In this document: one piece after another, positions 7,409-12,750 of the stretch
How positions within the stretch are numbered: position 1 is the first letter of the stretch
How the letters are laid out: each line of letters starts with the position of its first letter
Origin: Desulfobacterales bacterium
Lineage (GTDB): Bacteria > Desulfobacterota > Desulfobacteria > Desulfobacterales > QNYZ01
Direction: 5' to 3'
NCBI GenBank assembly: GCA_029938515.1
Contig: JAOZUU010000026.1
Span: forward strand, 1 to 12,750
DNA length: 12,750 nucleotides
Program-made: the position numbers and the translations under genes
Notes under the pieces: generated by a model
Database searches by the model: none
What the model saw: the letters and a program-made list of their open reading frames with translations, nothing else
What the model was told of the DNA's origin: nothing

Positions 7409-7594
7409 TCACCAACTCGACTTGGTCACGCCTGGCAGACTCCCCTGGGAAGCCAAGGTTCGAAAGCAAATTCGGCAAATACCGAATTTGCGTAGAAACG
7501 CGCGTGGCCGCCCGCAGATGGGGCAACGATTATATGCGCGGACCTTAAATTTAGGTTCCCTCTTCGCTTTCTCCCTCAGCGCTTTCTTAGCCAA
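7409..7594 (-). CDS. rpsN: 30S ribosomal protein S14, zinc-binding type Z
   Basis: S14 is in the head of the 30S subunit and contacts S3 and S10. This is the short 61-residue form: [20 protein letters not shown], then Cys24 and Cys27 (CPIC), Cys40 and Cys43 (CRIC), and the conserved end [11 protein letters not shown]. The four cysteines form the zinc site of type Z, unlike the about 100-residue zinc-free S14 of E. coli. The start is TTG at 7594 with AAGGAG 5 bases upstream. An out-of-frame ATG lies between site and start. It follows rplE after 33 bases. Confidence 0.98.
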   Translation of the reverse strand: MAKKALREKAKREPKFKVRAYNRCPICGRPRAFLRKFGICRICFRTLASQGSLPGVTKSSW

Positions 7595-7599
7595 ATCAT

Positions 7600-7614
7600 C
7601 TCCTTTTTAAAAGG
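7600..7614 (-). promoter_or_regulatory. rpsN ribosome-binding site within a short stem
   Basis: AAGGAG (7605-7600 in mRNA sense) serves the rpsN TTG at 7594. The bases CCTTTTAAAAAGG (7614-7602) just before and over it can form a 5-bp stem with a 3-base loop, which takes up the AAGG. The ribosome-binding site is well supported; the effect of the stem is inferred and the stem is weak. Confidence 0.55.
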
Positions 7615-7627
7615 CCTCAATCCCTAT

Positions 7628-8167
7628 CTAGTTTCGAAACGGCATACCCAACAGCTTTAATAGCATTCTACCTTCTTCATCAGTCCCGGCCGTTGTGATG
7701 CAAGAGACATTCAATCCCTTGATCTTATCAATTTTATCATAATCAATTTCAGGAAAAATAATCTGTTCCTTGATCCCCAGCGTATAATTGCCATGCCCGT
7801 CAAAACCCTTCGGCGAAATACCTCGAAAGTCCCTGACCCGGGGCAGGGCGACATTGACCAGTTTATCGAAAAAATCGCACATCCGGCTCCGGCGAAGGGT
7901 CACCGTGCAGCCGATAGGCATTCCGGCCCGCAATTTGAACGCCGCAATGGATTTCTTGGCCCGGGTCACTACCGGTTTTTGCCCGGATATCATTTTCAAT
8001 TCCTCAACGGCGGCATCGAGGACTTTAATATTTTGGATAGCCTCGCCAATCCCCATATTCAGAACAACTTTATCCAGCTTCGGAATCTCCATTACATTTT
8101 TATATTTAAAATGTTCCCTCAGCTTGGGTATCACTTCAGTTTTATAATAATTATTAAGATTCGACAT
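7628..8167 (-). CDS. rplE: 50S ribosomal protein L5
   Basis: L5 binds 5S rRNA in the central protuberance and contacts the P-site tRNA. The 179-residue product has [19 protein letters not shown] (about 26-44), [59 protein letters not shown] and [14 protein letters not shown], all diagnostic of L5. Length matches the family (about 179). It starts with ATG at 8167 with AGAGGG about 8 bases upstream, only 12 bases after the rplX stop. Confidence 0.99.
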   Translation of the reverse strand: MSNLNNYYKTEVIPKLREHFKYKNVMEIPKLDKVVLNMGIGEAIQNIKVLDAAVEELKMISGQKPVVTRAKKSIAAFKLRAGMPIGCTVTLRRSRMCDFFDKLVNVALPRVRDFRGISPKGFDGHGNYTLGIKEQIIFPEIDYDKIDKIKGLNVSCITTAGTDEEGRMLLKLLGMPFRN

Positions 8168-8179
8168 GGTTATATCCCT

Positions 8180-8509
8180 CTATGCGTCGATAATTTCTTC
8201 GCATTTACTGCAAACCCGCACATGCTTACCATCCTCGAGACGTTTACGCTTGATACGGGTAGGCTTGATACATTTGCTGCACATAAGCATCACATTGGCC
8301 ATATGGATGGAGGCTTCCGTCTCGATGATGCCTCCCTGTTTGGTTTGGGCATTCGGCCGGGTATGTTTTTTAACGATATTTACGTTCTCAATCAGCAGTC
8401 GGGATTTTTTTCGATCAACTTTCAGGATCTTGCCGATCTTACCCCGATCTTTTCCGGTTAACACCTTTACTTTATCGTCTTTTTTTAAATGGCATTTGAG
8501 CTGTTGCAT
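8180..8509 (-). CDS. rplX: 50S ribosomal protein L24 with C-terminal zinc ribbon
   Basis: L24 is an early 50S assembly protein near the exit tunnel. The 109-residue product has a KOW domain at the N-terminus (KKDDKVKVLTGKDRGKIGKI, 9-28) and VNIVKKHTRPNAQTKQGG (43-60). The C-terminal part carries Cys77, Cys80, Cys100 and Cys103 (CSKC twice), spaced as CX2C-X19-CX2C, which looks like a zinc ribbon. E. coli L24 lacks these cysteines. It starts with ATG at 8509, with GGAG 8 bases upstream, 51 bases after the rplN stop. Confidence 0.98.
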   Translation of the reverse strand: MQQLKCHLKKDDKVKVLTGKDRGKIGKILKVDRKKSRLLIENVNIVKKHTRPNAQTKQGGIIETEASIHMANVMLMCSKCIKPTRIKRKRLEDGKHVRVCSKCEEIIDA

Positions 8510-8560
8510 AACTTCGTCTCCGATGGCGGCTGATCGTTGGTAAACTAGTTCCGCCTGCTG

Positions 8561-8929
8561 TTATAGGACCTCGGGCGCCAGCGAAATAATTTTCATGAAT
8601 CTTTTGGCACGCAGTTCCCTGGCCACCGGGCCGAATATCCGGGTTCCGATAGGTTCACGCTGATTATTAATCAATACCGCCGAATTATCATCAAACCGGA
8701 TGAGCGAACCGTCCGGTCGGCGAATCTCTTTTTTCGTACGCACCACCACGGCTTTCAATATTTCACCCTTTTTTACCTTGGCATTGGGTAAGGCTTCTTT
8801 CACCGTTACCACGATAATATCACCGATACTCGCATAGCGCCGACGAGAACCACCCAGCACCTTGATACAGTACAATTCCTTGGCACCGGAGTTGTCCGCA
8901 ACCGTCAATCTTGTTTCTGACTGAATCAT
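8561..8929 (-). CDS. rplN: 50S ribosomal protein L14
   Basis: L14 lies on the subunit interface and forms a bridge to 16S rRNA; it also binds the silencing factor RsfS in many bacteria. The 122-residue product begins [19 protein letters not shown] and has [39 protein letters not shown] and the conserved end [20 protein letters not shown]. Length is exactly typical. The ATG at 8929 matches the family and has GAGGG 8 bases upstream; an in-frame GTG at 8989 would run into rpsQ and add 20 unlike residues. It is the first gene of the spc block, 23 bases after rpsQ. Confidence 0.98.
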   Translation of the reverse strand: MIQSETRLTVADNSGAKELYCIKVLGGSRRRYASIGDIIVVTVKEALPNAKVKKGEILKAVVVRTKKEIRRPDGSLIRFDDNSAVLINNQREPIGTRIFGPVARELRAKRFMKIISLAPEVL

Positions 8930-8952
8930 CGTTTCGTCCCTCGAATAACGTT

Positions 8953-9210
8953 TTAGACCGCTTTTTCGACAATTCTGGAAATCCGCCACCGCTTAGTGCG
9001 ACTAATGGGCTTAGATTCGGTCATGAGGACCTTATCGCCGACACCACAAGAATTATTTTCATCGTGAGCGGCAAATTTCGTCCGCCTGCGGATATATTTT
9101 TTATATAATTTATGTTTAACCAGTCTTTCTACCTTGACAGTCACGGATTTGTCCATCTTGTCGCTGACAACCGTTCCCACCAATTGTCGTCTTTTCCCTC
9201 TAGCTTTCAT
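8953..9210 (-). CDS. rpsQ: 30S ribosomal protein S17
   Basis: S17 is an OB-fold protein that binds the 5' domain of 16S rRNA early in assembly. The 85-residue product shows [20 protein letters not shown], then [20 protein letters not shown] and the conserved [20 protein letters not shown]. Length is typical. It starts with ATG at 9210, 23 bases after the rpmC stop, with AGAGGAAAG upstream. It closes the S10 block as in E. coli. Confidence 0.98.
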   Translation of the reverse strand: MKARGKRRQLVGTVVSDKMDKSVTVKVERLVKHKLYKKYIRRRTKFAAHDENNSCGVGDKVLMTESKPISRTKRWRISRIVEKAV

Positions 9211-9233
9211 GGTTTTATGACTTTCCTCTAAGT

Positions 9234-9425
9234 TCAGCTTAAGTCAGATTCCCGAATGATCGTTTTAATCCGGGCGATATCACGCTTGGTTTCCTCGATT
9301 TTTCTAGGGTTCTCAAGCTGGCCGATTTCAAGTTGAAACCTCAGGTTAAACAGCGTCTGTTTTAAATCGATCAGCTTCCCCTGCTGTTCTTCTACACTCA
9401 TGTCTCTGATTTCATTGGCCTTCAT
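9234..9425 (-). CDS. rpmC: 50S ribosomal protein L29
   Basis: L29 is a small helical protein near the exit tunnel, next to L23, and is part of the docking area for factors such as trigger factor and SRP. The 63-residue product, from [14 protein letters not shown] through [19 protein letters not shown] to the end, is the L29 two-helix hairpin. It starts with ATG at 9425, overlapping the rplP stop by 4 bases (ATGA), with AAAGGGG about 9 bases upstream inside rplP, so translation is likely coupled. Confidence 0.98.
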   Translation of the reverse strand: MKANEIRDMSVEEQQGKLIDLKQTLFNLRFQLEIGQLENPRKIEETKRDIARIKTIIRESDLS

Positions 9426-9838
9426 ACGATACTGCCCCTTTCAACAAATCTGGTTTTGAGCGGCAACTTATACGAGGCCAAGCGCAAAGCTTCCTCGGCA
9501 ATCTCTCTTGAAACGCCTTCCATTTCGTAAAGAATACGGCCCGGACGTATCACGGCAACCCAGCCCTCGGGCGGCCCCTTGCCTTTGCCCATTCGGACTT
9601 CCGCCGGCTTTTTCGTTACCGATTTGTCCGGAAAGATTCGAATCCAGATTTTACCACCGCGCTTGATGCGCCGGGTCATGGCAATACGTGCCGACTCGAT
9701 CTGCCTGGCACTGATATAGCCGCTTTCCAACGCCTGAAGGCCGTAATAACCAAAATTCAACCGGTTTCCCCGTCTGGCCATCCCCTTCATTCGGCCCCGT
9801 TGATGTTTCCGATATTTTACCTTCTTGGGACTTAGCAT
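9422..9838 (-). CDS. rplP: 50S ribosomal protein L16
   Basis: L16 lies between the central protuberance and the L7/L12 stalk and helps position A-site tRNA. The 138-residue product begins [20 protein letters not shown], has [20 protein letters not shown] (41-60) and [20 protein letters not shown] (63-82). Arg82 in VRMGKGKG corresponds to Arg81 of E. coli, which is hydroxylated there. Length is typical. It starts with ATG at 9838 with AGGAGA about 9 bases upstream. It overlaps rpmC by 4 bases. Confidence 0.99.
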   Translation of the reverse strand: MLSPKKVKYRKHQRGRMKGMARRGNRLNFGYYGLQALESGYISARQIESARIAMTRRIKRGGKIWIRIFPDKSVTKKPAEVRMGKGKGPPEGWVAVIRPGRILYEMEGVSREIAEEALRLASYKLPLKTRFVERGSIV

Positions 9839-9866
9839 CTTTTATATCTCCTAAAAAATCGATCCG

Positions 9867-10520
9867 CTAGGGCCGTGATGCGGTCTTATTATCATCTTTT
9901 AAGATTTCTCCCTTGAAGATGAATACTTTAATCCCGATAGCGCCGTAGGTCGTGCGAGCCGTAGTGAATCCGTAATCTATGTCCGCCCTTAGGGTATGCA
10001 AGGGGATGCGCCCCTCTTTGTAGGCTTCCGTGCGGGCCATTTCAGCACCACCCAACCGTCCGGCGCAGATTATCTTGATACCCTGGGCGCCGAATCGCAT
10101 GGCCGATGCAATCCCTCGCTTCATGGCGCGCCGAAAAGCCACTCTTTTTATAAGTTGCAGCGCCACATTTTCCGCTACCAGCTGAGCATCAATTTCAGGC
10201 TTGCGGACTTCCTGAATATCAATCGATACATCCCGTGAGATCCTCTTCTCGATATCTTTTTTTAATAGCGCGATCTCAGATCCCTTTTTCCCAATAATTA
10301 TTCCGGGACGGGCGGCATGGATCTTCAATTTGATTCGTTTGGCCGAACGTTCGATTTCAACCTTGGCTATACCGGCATGCTGAAGCTTTTTTTTAAGGAA
10401 CCGGCGAAGCTCGTAATCCTCTAAAATGTATTCGGCATATTTCTTGTCCGCATACCAGCGTGATTCCCAGGTTTTAACAATGCCTAACCTAAACCCGGTG
10501 GGATTTACTTTCTGGCCCAA
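9867..10520 (-). CDS. rpsC: 30S ribosomal protein S3
   Basis: S3 sits at the mRNA entry of the 30S subunit and, with S4 and S5, provides the mRNA helicase activity. The 217-residue product begins [20 protein letters not shown] and has a type II KH domain with the GKKG loop at 77-80. The FRRAMKRG motif at 129-136 contains Arg130, Arg131 and Lys134, matching the E. coli helicase residues 131, 132 and 135. The start codon is TTG at 10520 with AAGGAGG 7 bases upstream. The ribosome-binding site begins on the last base of the rplV stop codon, 13 bases before rpsC, so coupling is likely. Confidence 0.98.
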   Translation of the reverse strand: MGQKVNPTGFRLGIVKTWESRWYADKKYAEYILEDYELRRFLKKKLQHAGIAKVEIERSAKRIKLKIHAARPGIIIGKKGSEIALLKKDIEKRISRDVSIDIQEVRKPEIDAQLVAENVALQLIKRVAFRRAMKRGIASAMRFGAQGIKIICAGRLGGAEMARTEAYKEGRIPLHTLRADIDYGFTTARTTYGAIGIKVFIFKGEILKDDNKTASRP

Positions 10521-10527
10521 GCTGTTC

Positions 10528-10534
10528 CCTCCTT
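10528..10534 (-). promoter_or_regulatory. Consensus ribosome-binding site for the rpsC TTG start
   Basis: AAGGAGG on the minus strand overlaps the last base of the rplV TAA stop and is spaced 7 bases from the TTG at 10520. It is the strongest site in the window and probably makes up for the weak start codon. Confidence 0.88.
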
Positions 10535-10881
10535 TAGACCGTTTCGGCAGATAGAATAACGGTTATATGACTGCTTCTTTTTAAAATCCGCGTCCCCCGG
10601 CCTCGCGCCCGCGCCCTGAATCTTTTCATGGTCGGGCCCTGGTCGGCGGTGATATTACGGATCACCAGTTTATCAATATCAATATCATGGTTGGCCTCGG
10701 CATTGGCCACGGCGGATTGCATGACCTTCTCCACCAACCGAGCTGCTTTCTGCGGCATAAAATGCAACCGGTTGAGGCCCTCCTCAACTGGTAATTTTTT
10801 TACGGCATCAATGATTTTATGGACTTTACGCGGTGAAATTCGTTCATAACGTGCCACCGCTTTTACTTCTAATTCAGCCAT
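10534..10881 (-). CDS. rplV: 50S ribosomal protein L22
   Basis: L22 binds all 23S rRNA domains and its long beta hairpin lines the exit tunnel; changes there give macrolide resistance in other bacteria. The 115-residue product begins [20 protein letters not shown], has [19 protein letters not shown] (50-68) and the hairpin with [19 protein letters not shown] (82-100). No deletion is apparent in the hairpin. The ATG at 10881 has GGGAG about 9 bases upstream and matches the family; an in-frame TTG three codons earlier is less likely. It follows rpsS by 24 bases. Confidence 0.98.
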   Translation of the reverse strand: MAELEVKAVARYERISPRKVHKIIDAVKKLPVEEGLNRLHFMPQKAARLVEKVMQSAVANAEANHDIDIDKLVIRNITADQGPTMKRFRARARGRGTRILKRSSHITVILSAETV

Positions 10882-10905
10882 TATTACCAACTCCCATAAC
10901 CGTGA

Positions 10906-11184
10906 TTATCTCACCTTTGATTTTCTATCACCAGCATGGCTAAAAAAAGTACGGGTCGGTGAAAATTCACCCAGCTTATGCCCAACCATGTCCTCGGCCA
11001 CAAAAATCGGAATAAACTTTCTTCCGTTGTGAACCGCCAGGGTTAACCCCACCATCTCGGGAACAACGGTAGAACGCCGAGACCATGTTTTAATAATCTG
11101 TTTGCTTGCTGACTGTTGCGACCTCAACACCTTATTCATCAACTTCGGTTCGATATAAGGTCCCTTTTTTACCGATCGTGGCAT
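10906..11184 (-). CDS. rpsS: 30S ribosomal protein S19
   Basis: S19 lies in the head of the 30S subunit and contacts S13 and the large subunit. The 92-residue product begins [20 protein letters not shown] and has [40 protein letters not shown] and the conserved [17 protein letters not shown]. Length is typical. It starts with ATG at 11184 with GGAG about 6 bases upstream, 20 bases after the rplB stop. Confidence 0.99.
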   Translation of the reverse strand: MPRSVKKGPYIEPKLMNKVLRSQQSASKQIIKTWSRRSTVVPEMVGLTLAVHNGRKFIPIFVAEDMVGHKLGEFSPTRTFFSHAGDRKSKVR

Positions 11185-11204
11185 AACATCTCCTGCGATT
11201 TTTT

Positions 11205-12029
11205 TTACTTGGTGCGCCGCTTCACGATATAACGATCACTGCGCTTGTTTTTACGGGTGCGATATCCCTTGCTGGGGACGCCCCAGGGAGAACACGGATG
11301 CCGTCCACCCGAAGATCGCCCTTCGCCGCCACCCATGGGATGATCCACCGGATTCATCGCCACGCCTCGAACCTTGGGTCTTTTTCCCAGCCATCGCTTG
11401 CGGCCGGCTTTTCCAAGAGACAGGTTTTCATGCATCACATTTCCCAGTTGCCCGATCGTGGCCCGGCAGTTCCCAAGGACCATACGGACTTCCCCCGAGG
11501 GAAGTTTGATCAGGACATACTTGCCTTCCTTGGCCATTAACTGGGCATAGGTACCGGCACTACGCACAATCTGTCCGCCTTTTCCCATGCGAAGTTCAAT
11601 ATTATGGATATGCGTGCCAAGCGGAATCCGACTCAAGGGCAACGCGTTTCCGGGTTGAATATCCGCCTCCGGTCCGCTCATTACCGTATCCCCAACCTCC
11701 AGTTTTGAAGGTGCCAGAATATACCGTTTTTCGCCATCCACGTAATGAAGCAATGCAATCCTGGCGGAACGATTTGGATCGTATTCGATCCCGGCTACTT
11801 TAGCGGGGATTTCAACTTTATCACGCTTGAAATCAATCACCCGGTAATGGCGTTTATGCCCGCCACCCCGATGCCGGGCGGTAATGCGCCCCTTGTTATT
11901 CCGCCCGCCCTTTGACCGAATCGGTTTCAGCAACCCTTTTTCCGGCGGTTTATCGGTAATCTCCTCAAACGTATGATACGTCTGAAACCTGCGTCCCGGC
12001 GACGTCGGTTTTACCTTTTTAATTGCCAT
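11205..12029 (-). CDS. rplB: 50S ribosomal protein L2
   Basis: L2 is one of the most conserved large-subunit proteins; it is needed for subunit joining and lies close to the peptidyl transferase centre. The 274-residue product begins [20 protein letters not shown], has [20 protein letters not shown] (47-66) and the catalytic-centre block [20 protein letters not shown] (224-243). His230 corresponds to the E. coli residue known as His229. The second histidine of the E. coli DHPH motif is methionine here. The C-terminus [11 protein letters not shown] is typical. The ATG at 12029 has AGGGGCGG upstream; a TTG at 12044 would add five residues and cover this site. Confidence 0.99.
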   Translation of the reverse strand: MAIKKVKPTSPGRRFQTYHTFEEITDKPPEKGLLKPIRSKGGRNNKGRITARHRGGGHKRHYRVIDFKRDKVEIPAKVAGIEYDPNRSARIALLHYVDGEKRYILAPSKLEVGDTVMSGPEADIQPGNALPLSRIPLGTHIHNIELRMGKGGQIVRSAGTYAQLMAKEGKYVLIKLPSGEVRMVLGNCRATIGQLGNVMHENLSLGKAGRKRWLGKRPKVRGVAMNPVDHPMGGGEGRSSGGRHPCSPWGVPSKGYRTRKNKRSDRYIVKRRTK

Positions 12030-12085
12030 GATCCGCCCCTGCAATTATTCTATTTTCCATATTTTCCGGTAATATCATCTGCTGT

Positions 12086-12373
12086 CTAGGCCCCTTCAAA
12101 GAATTCTATCCGTTCACCCGGCATCAGTGTGACCACCGCCTTTTTCCAATTGCGGCGTCTGCCCAGGATCCGTCCTCTACGTTTTTGCTTCCCGCGTATC
12201 TGCATGGTTCGAACGGTGGCGACCCGGACGTTAAAAACGTCTTCAATGGCCCGTTTGATCTCGATCCGATTGGCCTTGGGAGCCACTTCAAAGGAGACCT
12301 GATTGAATTCATCTTTTTGGATGGTCGTTTTTTCGGTTATTAGCGGCCGTCTGATAATATCATGTGCAATCAT
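12086..12373 (-). CDS. rplW: 50S ribosomal protein L23
   Basis: L23 sits at the exit of the peptide tunnel and docks trigger factor and SRP. The 95-residue product begins [20 protein letters not shown] and has [20 protein letters not shown] and [20 protein letters not shown], matching L23. Length is typical (about 95-100). It starts with ATG at 12373, overlapping the rplD stop by 4 bases (ATGA), with AAAGGAG about 9 bases upstream inside rplD. The spacer to rplB is 56 bases and holds a short direct repeat, GGAAAATA twice in a row, of unknown meaning. Confidence 0.98.
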   Translation of the reverse strand: MIAHDIIRRPLITEKTTIQKDEFNQVSFEVAPKANRIEIKRAIEDVFNVRVATVRTMQIRGKQKRRGRILGRRRNWKKAVVTLMPGERIEFFEGA

Positions 12374-12750
12374 GCCGCCAGTCTCCTTTCAATTCCCTCC
12401 AGGGAAGATGTCAACAGGATTAAATGTTTGTATTTGAGGATATCATATACATTTAACCCGGCGACCTTCAGCACCTTGATTCCCTGAATATTTCGTGATG
12501 AGAGGTCGAGATTGATATCTACCCGATCCACCACAATCAATGCATTTTCAGTATCAAGGGTTTTCATGGTCCTGGCAAAATCATCGGTTTTTACCCTTTC
12601 CAGTCCAAATCCCTCCAATACCACAAGTTCATTCTCTGAAAGTTTGCTGCTCAGGGCCATTTTCAACCCTAACTTCCGAACCTTTTTAGGGACTCTATGG
12701 CCCCAGTTTTTTGGGTGCGGACCGAACACGACACCCCCGCCTCTGAGCAA
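12370..12750 (-). CDS. rplD: 50S ribosomal protein L4 (5' end cut by window)
   Basis: L4 binds 23S rRNA domain I and its loop reaches the exit tunnel; in E. coli it also represses the S10 operon. The visible 126 residues are the C-terminal part, starting within the tunnel-loop region at [14 protein letters not shown], followed by [38 protein letters not shown] and [20 protein letters not shown]. The first codon in the window is an internal TTG (Leu), not a start. Full-length L4 has about 205 residues, so roughly 80 lie beyond the window, where rplC and rpsJ would be expected. It ends in TGA overlapping the rplW ATG. Confidence 0.97.
   Translation of the reverse strand: MLRGGGVVFGPHPKNWGHRVPKKVRKLGLKMALSSKLSENELVVLEGFGLERVKTDDFARTMKTLDTENALIVVDRVDINLDLSSRNIQGIKVLKVAGLNVYDILKYKHLILLTSSLEGIERRLAA

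Noticed and set aside
7793..8461. 222-codon open frame on the plus strand
   Set aside because: It lies wholly antisense to rplE and rplX, matches no known family by eye, and has the low-complexity look of a shadow frame.
8510..8560. GGCGG/CCGCC pairing in the rplN-rplX spacer
   Set aside because: Only 5 bp with a 21-base loop and no clear overlap with the ribosome-binding site; too weak to list.
8930..8989. N-terminal extension of rplN to a GTG at 8989
   Set aside because: It would overlap rpsQ and add 20 residues unlike L14; the ATG at 8929 has a good site and the exact family length.
11331..11336. Met in place of the second His in the L2 DHPH motif
   Set aside because: The functionally noted first His (residue 230) is kept, and DHPMGGGEG is, as I recall, a common form of L2 outside Gammaproteobacteria.
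1..12750. Search for terminators, tRNAs, CRISPR arrays, insertion sequences or phage genes
   Set aside because: None seen. The sequence is continuous conserved ribosomal-protein operon with short spacers, and no T-tailed strong hairpin was found.

Overview
This window is a stretch of ribosomal-protein superoperon: the 3' part of the S10 operon, the whole spc operon, and the alpha operon up to most of rplQ. All 28 genes lie on the minus strand, so transcription runs from base 12750 down to base 1. Both end genes are cut by the window edges: rplD lacks its 5' part at 12750, and rplQ lacks its 3' end at base 1. The two short genes missed by simple ORF length or completeness rules, rpmJ (37 codons) and the truncated rplQ, are included here.

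Order in the direction of transcription: rplD(partial)-rplW-rplB-rpsS-rplV-rpsC-rplP-rpmC-rpsQ (S10 block, about 12750-8953); rplN-rplX-rplE-rpsN-rpsH-rplF-rplR-rpsE-rpmD-rplO-secY (spc block, 8929-3388); infA-rpmJ (3315-2925); rpsM-rpsK-rpsD-rpoA-rplQ(partial) (alpha block, 2905-1). Spacers are mostly 10-60 bases. There are two 4-base ATGA overlaps (rplD/rplW and rplP/rpmC), a 14-base overlap (rpmD/rplO) and one zero-base junction (rplO/secY). The longest spacers are 105 bases (rpsN-rpsH), 89 (rpsD-rpoA), 72 (secY-infA) and 68 (rpsK-rpsD). No spacer exceeds 300 bases. I see no convincing intrinsic terminator or promoter, so the window reads as one transcription unit that makes 30S and 50S proteins, the SecY translocon channel, initiation factor IF-1 and the RNA polymerase alpha subunit together.

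The organism is a bacterium. The protein sequences look like Desulfobacterota (former Deltaproteobacteria): the S5 N-terminus, the IF-1 sequence, the L2 segment with DHPMGGGEG followed by HPCSPWG, the 61-residue zinc-type S14 and the zinc-ribbon L24. This placement rests on recognition and was not checked by a search. Base composition looks balanced, roughly in the high 40s percent G+C by eye.

I find no unusual biological system, mobile element, CRISPR array or accessory cargo here. The observations worth checking are small: five TTG start codons, all in small-subunit genes; several spacer hairpins, of which one could mask the rplR ribosome-binding site and one encloses an upstream in-frame ATG before rpoA; the absence of adk and map between secY and infA; and a set of four zinc-ribbon ribosomal proteins.
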